DNA of 64,000 nt. Source: Nitzschia sp. DOCU1. Lineage: Eukaryota; Bacillariophyta; Bacillariophyceae; Bacillariales; Bacillariaceae. The stretch lies in NCBI GenBank assembly GCA_951394045.1, contig OX595995.1, forward strand, positions 806,001 to 870,000, given 5' to 3'. Of this stretch, positions 61,485 through 64,000 are shown in pieces. A program made the position numbers and the translations under genes. The notes below the pieces were generated by a model, which was given only the letters and a program-made list of their open reading frames with translations, was not told where the DNA came from and made no database searches. Each line of letters opens with the position of its first letter. Within the stretch, counting starts at the first letter, position 1.

Positions 61485-62240
61485 GTCAGTGCTTAGTAGC
61501 AAGCATGGATTGGTGGCTATTGGTGTGGCATGTGCCGATCTTACCGACAGAATCATGACACGGTCAGAGCGGGAGGCTTGGAGCATGCTTCGGCTGTCGA
61601 AGTCCCTAAAGGAACCTTGTATCAATTGCTACCGGTCGATGCCGAGGAGCCAACGATGATTCAATGTCAGCGAAACATTTATCAAGAGGATTACAACTGC
61701 GCTCATGATTTCCGCCCAAGTGCCACCGGATGGCGAGGCTAACGTTGCAATGGCCGATGGAAGTAGTCCGGATGCGTGCACGCAATAAAATGCACAGATT
61801 TGCGGCCGCGTTGAATTTTTCCCTGTGCTTTGTTCCAAGGGCGGCTGTATCGCCCTAGTCGTTGTCTTCTCCTTTGAAGGAAAGTGTGCCGTCCGGTCCG
61901 GAAATAGCGACTTTGGCCACAACAACAACGACGACGACGTCGTCACCAACTACAAAGTCGTTGCAACCTACTGTTGATTACGGAAGACTCTCGCAACCCA
62001 TCAAATTTGCTGGTTGGAGTGATTCTAGTGCGACACCCAATACAACCCCTATCCTTCCCTAGACCTTCACACGTTATTTGTACGGAGTATTTGATGACAG
62101 ATACCGATTTCAATGACGGGGTTCGAGCGGCGCCACACTGATCTATTGGCAAATAACAACCATGGCTCAAGTTGTTGCAGCAGACGCGCTTGCTAAGTGC
62201 TAGGTCAGATTCACTACTGTTACCATCCTGCTGACGTCGC

Positions 62241-62403
62241 CATCAACCCCGTCTCCTCTTCCATCTAGCTAGTAGAAAGAGAATATCGAACAGAACCAAC
62301 TGCTGCTGAACGTTCACGTAGGGAAGTTGTACCTTCTTTGATGGACGAAGGAGGACGAAGCCAGCTAGCTAGTGTCTACCTGTGTACAGAAGACTCTGGA
62401 GTA
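62241..62403. repeat. Noncoding direct repeat copy 1
   Basis: Begins CATCAACCCCGTCTCC and ends near GACTCTGGAGTA. Copy 2 starts 178 bp later. Confidence 0.75.
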
Positions 62404-62418
62404 TTGTTGGGCTCGTTT

Positions 62419-62604
62419 CATCAACCTCGTCCCCTGCCCCATCTGGCTAGTAGTAAAGAGAAAAATACTATTGAGCAGAACCATTTGCTGCTAAACGTCG
62501 AGCATTAGTGAGTTATCATACCACCTTGTTCGTTGATGGAAGGAGGACGAAGCTAGCTAGCTAGCTAGTTACTACCTGTGCACAGAATCCTCTGAACTAG
62601 AGTA
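62419..62604. repeat. Noncoding direct repeat copy 2
   Basis: Begins CATCAACCTCGTCCCC; shares GAGGACGAAGC, GCTAGCTAG, ACCTGTG and CAGAATCCTC with copy 1, but is diverged, with an expanded (CTAG)n at 62551-62568. Confidence 0.75.
62551..62568. repeat. (CTAG)n tetranucleotide run
   Basis: About four and a half tandem CTAG units inside copy 2 of the 178-bp repeat; copy 1 has only two. Confidence 0.8.
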
Positions 62605-63014
62605 GTCCGATTGAACAAACGTGACGGCGTTTCTGCCATCCACAAAATCTGAAGTGAATCTTGGATCAACTCGCATGGGAGGACCCAACGTCTTCCAAAA
62701 AAGCAAAATTGATGCCAGACGCAGGCACGAGTTTCGATAATCCCATAACTTACTCATGACGTATAAAAATCAATGCTAATTAATACGCCTGACCCGCCAG
62801 CACTTCTGTAAGTACCAAGTTGCGTTTAGGTGCGCGCAATGGCAGCCAGCGATCCACCTTTATTTTTGATGCGTTGGGAAGCTTTTTTCTGAATCCACCC
62901 CCAAGGGGACAGGTTGAATTGCTTGATGCTATCGAACGCCCAAGCTGAGATCGTTGTGACAGGTCCATATTGTTCTTTTCTCAATTCAAACGTAACACCA
63001 AATATACGGAGACC

Positions 63015-63659
63015 ATGACGACGCCGCCTATCTTCACCGCCATTGAATTCAACAGGGAGATTGATGACGATGTTCGATCCATGATTACACAACCGCTCCT
63101 CCGAGACGAGCTTCGAATGGGGGACGACGACGATTCGGCTTCGTCACCGCCTTCGGAGGTGACTCCAGTGTCCGAGGCAGTATTTGTTCTGCTGGGACTC
63201 GCGACTGGGTTTTTGATTCAAGTAATATCCCTTGGGGCATACGCGTTCATGCTCACTCAATATGGCGAGATGCCAGCGAATTCATCAGAAAGTGACTGGT
63301 TCGTTTACGGTATTCTGTCGGTTTTGACTCAAGTCGATCTTGTGATTTATGTCTTGATCTGGGTGGCCTTCACGTGCACAATGACTCGAAACGGAATGGC
63401 ATTCATTCGTCTCCAATACCATGCACCCGTCAAGAGACGATCAGTATTCGTCCTAGGGGTTTACTTCCTGGTTGGAATCGTGCTTGGGGCTTTTGTGGCA
63501 TGGACTATGATCGACATGTATCTGGGATTCCCAATTCCATTCCTTCCTATTGCAATCACAGTTGTGGTTGACTTGATCCTATGCTACCTAATGGTGTTTT
63601 GTTATGATCTTGGGCGGGAGGAAACTATTGAGGACGAAGAATCGACCGTGTGTTGCTAA
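63015..63659 (+). CDS. Orphan four-TM membrane protein
   Basis: The protein has 214 residues from ATG 63015; a TTG-led extension to 62970 is not used. After an acidic N-terminus (DDDDSASSPPSEVTPVSE) there are four hydrophobic segments: VFVLLGLATGFLIQVISLGA, VYGILSVLTQVDLVIYVLIW, VFVLGVYFLVGIVLGAFVAW and FLPIAITVVVDLILCYLMVF. Two polar loops hold basic residues (RLQYHAPVKRRS). The C-terminus (EETIEDEESTVCC) ends in two cysteines that could be lipidated. No family is recognised. Confidence 0.7.
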   Translation: MTTPPIFTAIEFNREIDDDVRSMITQPLLRDELRMGDDDDSASSPPSEVTPVSEAVFVLLGLATGFLIQVISLGAYAFMLTQYGEMPANSSESDWFVYGILSVLTQVDLVIYVLIWVAFTCTMTRNGMAFIRLQYHAPVKRRSVFVLGVYFLVGIVLGAFVAWTMIDMYLGFPIPFLPIAITVVVDLILCYLMVFCYDLGREETIEDEESTVCC

Positions 63660-64000
63660 GCAGTTTTGCGTGTTCACTTCAGTGTGTTGGTAGTATGGAA
63701 TCAACACTATAAACTTATTAGAGGGATGTCTCACATACCAATTGATTGCTATCTACCAAATTCTATGGAACACACCAGCGTTTGCTGTAGTGCGTGCCTG
63801 CTTGGCGTTAGAACAGCAAATCCGGCCGACAAAAAAGAAGTCAGCAATAATCATTACAAGTTCTTGCACGAAATACGATGGCTAGATTGGGCTGTAGTAT
63901 AAGAGAGTTACTACCGATTCAGAATTAAAGGACATAGTGCCGGCATCGTCAAGGTGGCTGCTAAATGGATAGCGCGCACTTTTCGGTGCTTAATAGTAGT
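63660..64000. other. Terminal intergenic sequence
   Basis: The last 341 bp. A 78-residue frame at 63666-63902 has no domain. It ends within unremarkable sequence. Confidence 0.35.

Larger units (their letters stand above)
61485..63014. other. Intergenic, ~1.5 kb with a duplicated noncoding segment
   Basis: No supported gene. Frames such as 61629-61949 (-) and 61862-62062 (+) have no domains. It holds the two-copy repeat at 62241-62604. Confidence 0.45.

Noticed and set aside
1..64000. Prokaryotic or viral origin, or large mobile elements
   Set aside because: Short GT-AG introns, plastid-type leaders and mitochondrial proteins make the window nuclear eukaryotic; no transposase, reverse transcriptase or integrase motif is recognised.

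Overview
This window reads as nuclear DNA of a photosynthetic stramenopile, most probably a pennate diatom. The evidence is short GT-AG introns (about 70-200 bp) with phases that restore homologous reading frames; several N-termini built as signal peptide plus transit peptide with an aromatic residue at the cleavage site (diatom ASAFAP-like targeting into a complex plastid); a DUF6824-like protein of the type abundant in diatoms; a large share of lineage-specific genes; and compact, mixed-strand gene order without operons. I recognise no transposon, integrase, CRISPR array or rRNA.

Layout. 0-4.6 kb: the 3' end of a CDC5L/CEF1 splicing factor, an F-box protein and a LamG/cadherin-like membrane protein. 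5-10.5 kb: a three-exon TRM3/TARBP1-type tRNA ribose methyltransferase. 10.8-17 kb: an armadillo-repeat protein and a four-exon type II membrane protein with an SGNH-hydrolase-like core. 17.4-19.6 kb: urease accessory GTPase UreG and a Golgi-type sulfotransferase. 20.2-24.5 kb: a large LRR-CHAT-STAND fusion, which is the outstanding gene of the window. 24.8-28.8 kb: a DUF6824 protein and a protein whose C-terminal half is an N-terminal asparagine amidohydrolase (NTAN1). 29-35 kb: a small tail-anchored protein, a thylakoid-lumen protein with a Tat-type signal, a membrane-anchored JmjC/cupin oxygenase and a mitochondrial-type lipoyl-TPR protein with a +1 frame break. 35.5-40.7 kb: a 1716-residue coiled-coil protein with internal repeats. 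41.5-44.3 kb: a plastid-targeted ABC1/ADCK kinase. 44.7-45.0 kb: three tandem tRNA-Gly genes, two with anticodon GCC and one with CCC. 45.5-49.7 kb: a succinate/fumarate-type mitochondrial carrier and an orphan protein. 51.5-64 kb: a UBA-like secretory/plastid protein, a CobW/COG0523 metallochaperone GTPase, succinate dehydrogenase subunit B, a small-Tim protein lacking the outer cysteine pair, symportin SYO1/HEATR3, a plastid protein with a repeated TGK motif, and a four-TM orphan.

The genes are mostly unrelated housekeeping and accessory functions placed side by side. Loose themes are mitochondrial metabolism and import (SdhB, the succinate/fumarate carrier, small Tim), metal-enzyme maturation (UreG, CobW), RNA and ribosome biogenesis (CDC5, TRM3, SYO1, tRNA-Gly) and plastid functions (ABC1K, lumen protein, TGK protein).

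All exon joins were deduced by eye from reading-frame continuity, splice-site consensus and family motifs. Starts are the first plausible in-frame ATG unless stated. No transcript data or searches were available.
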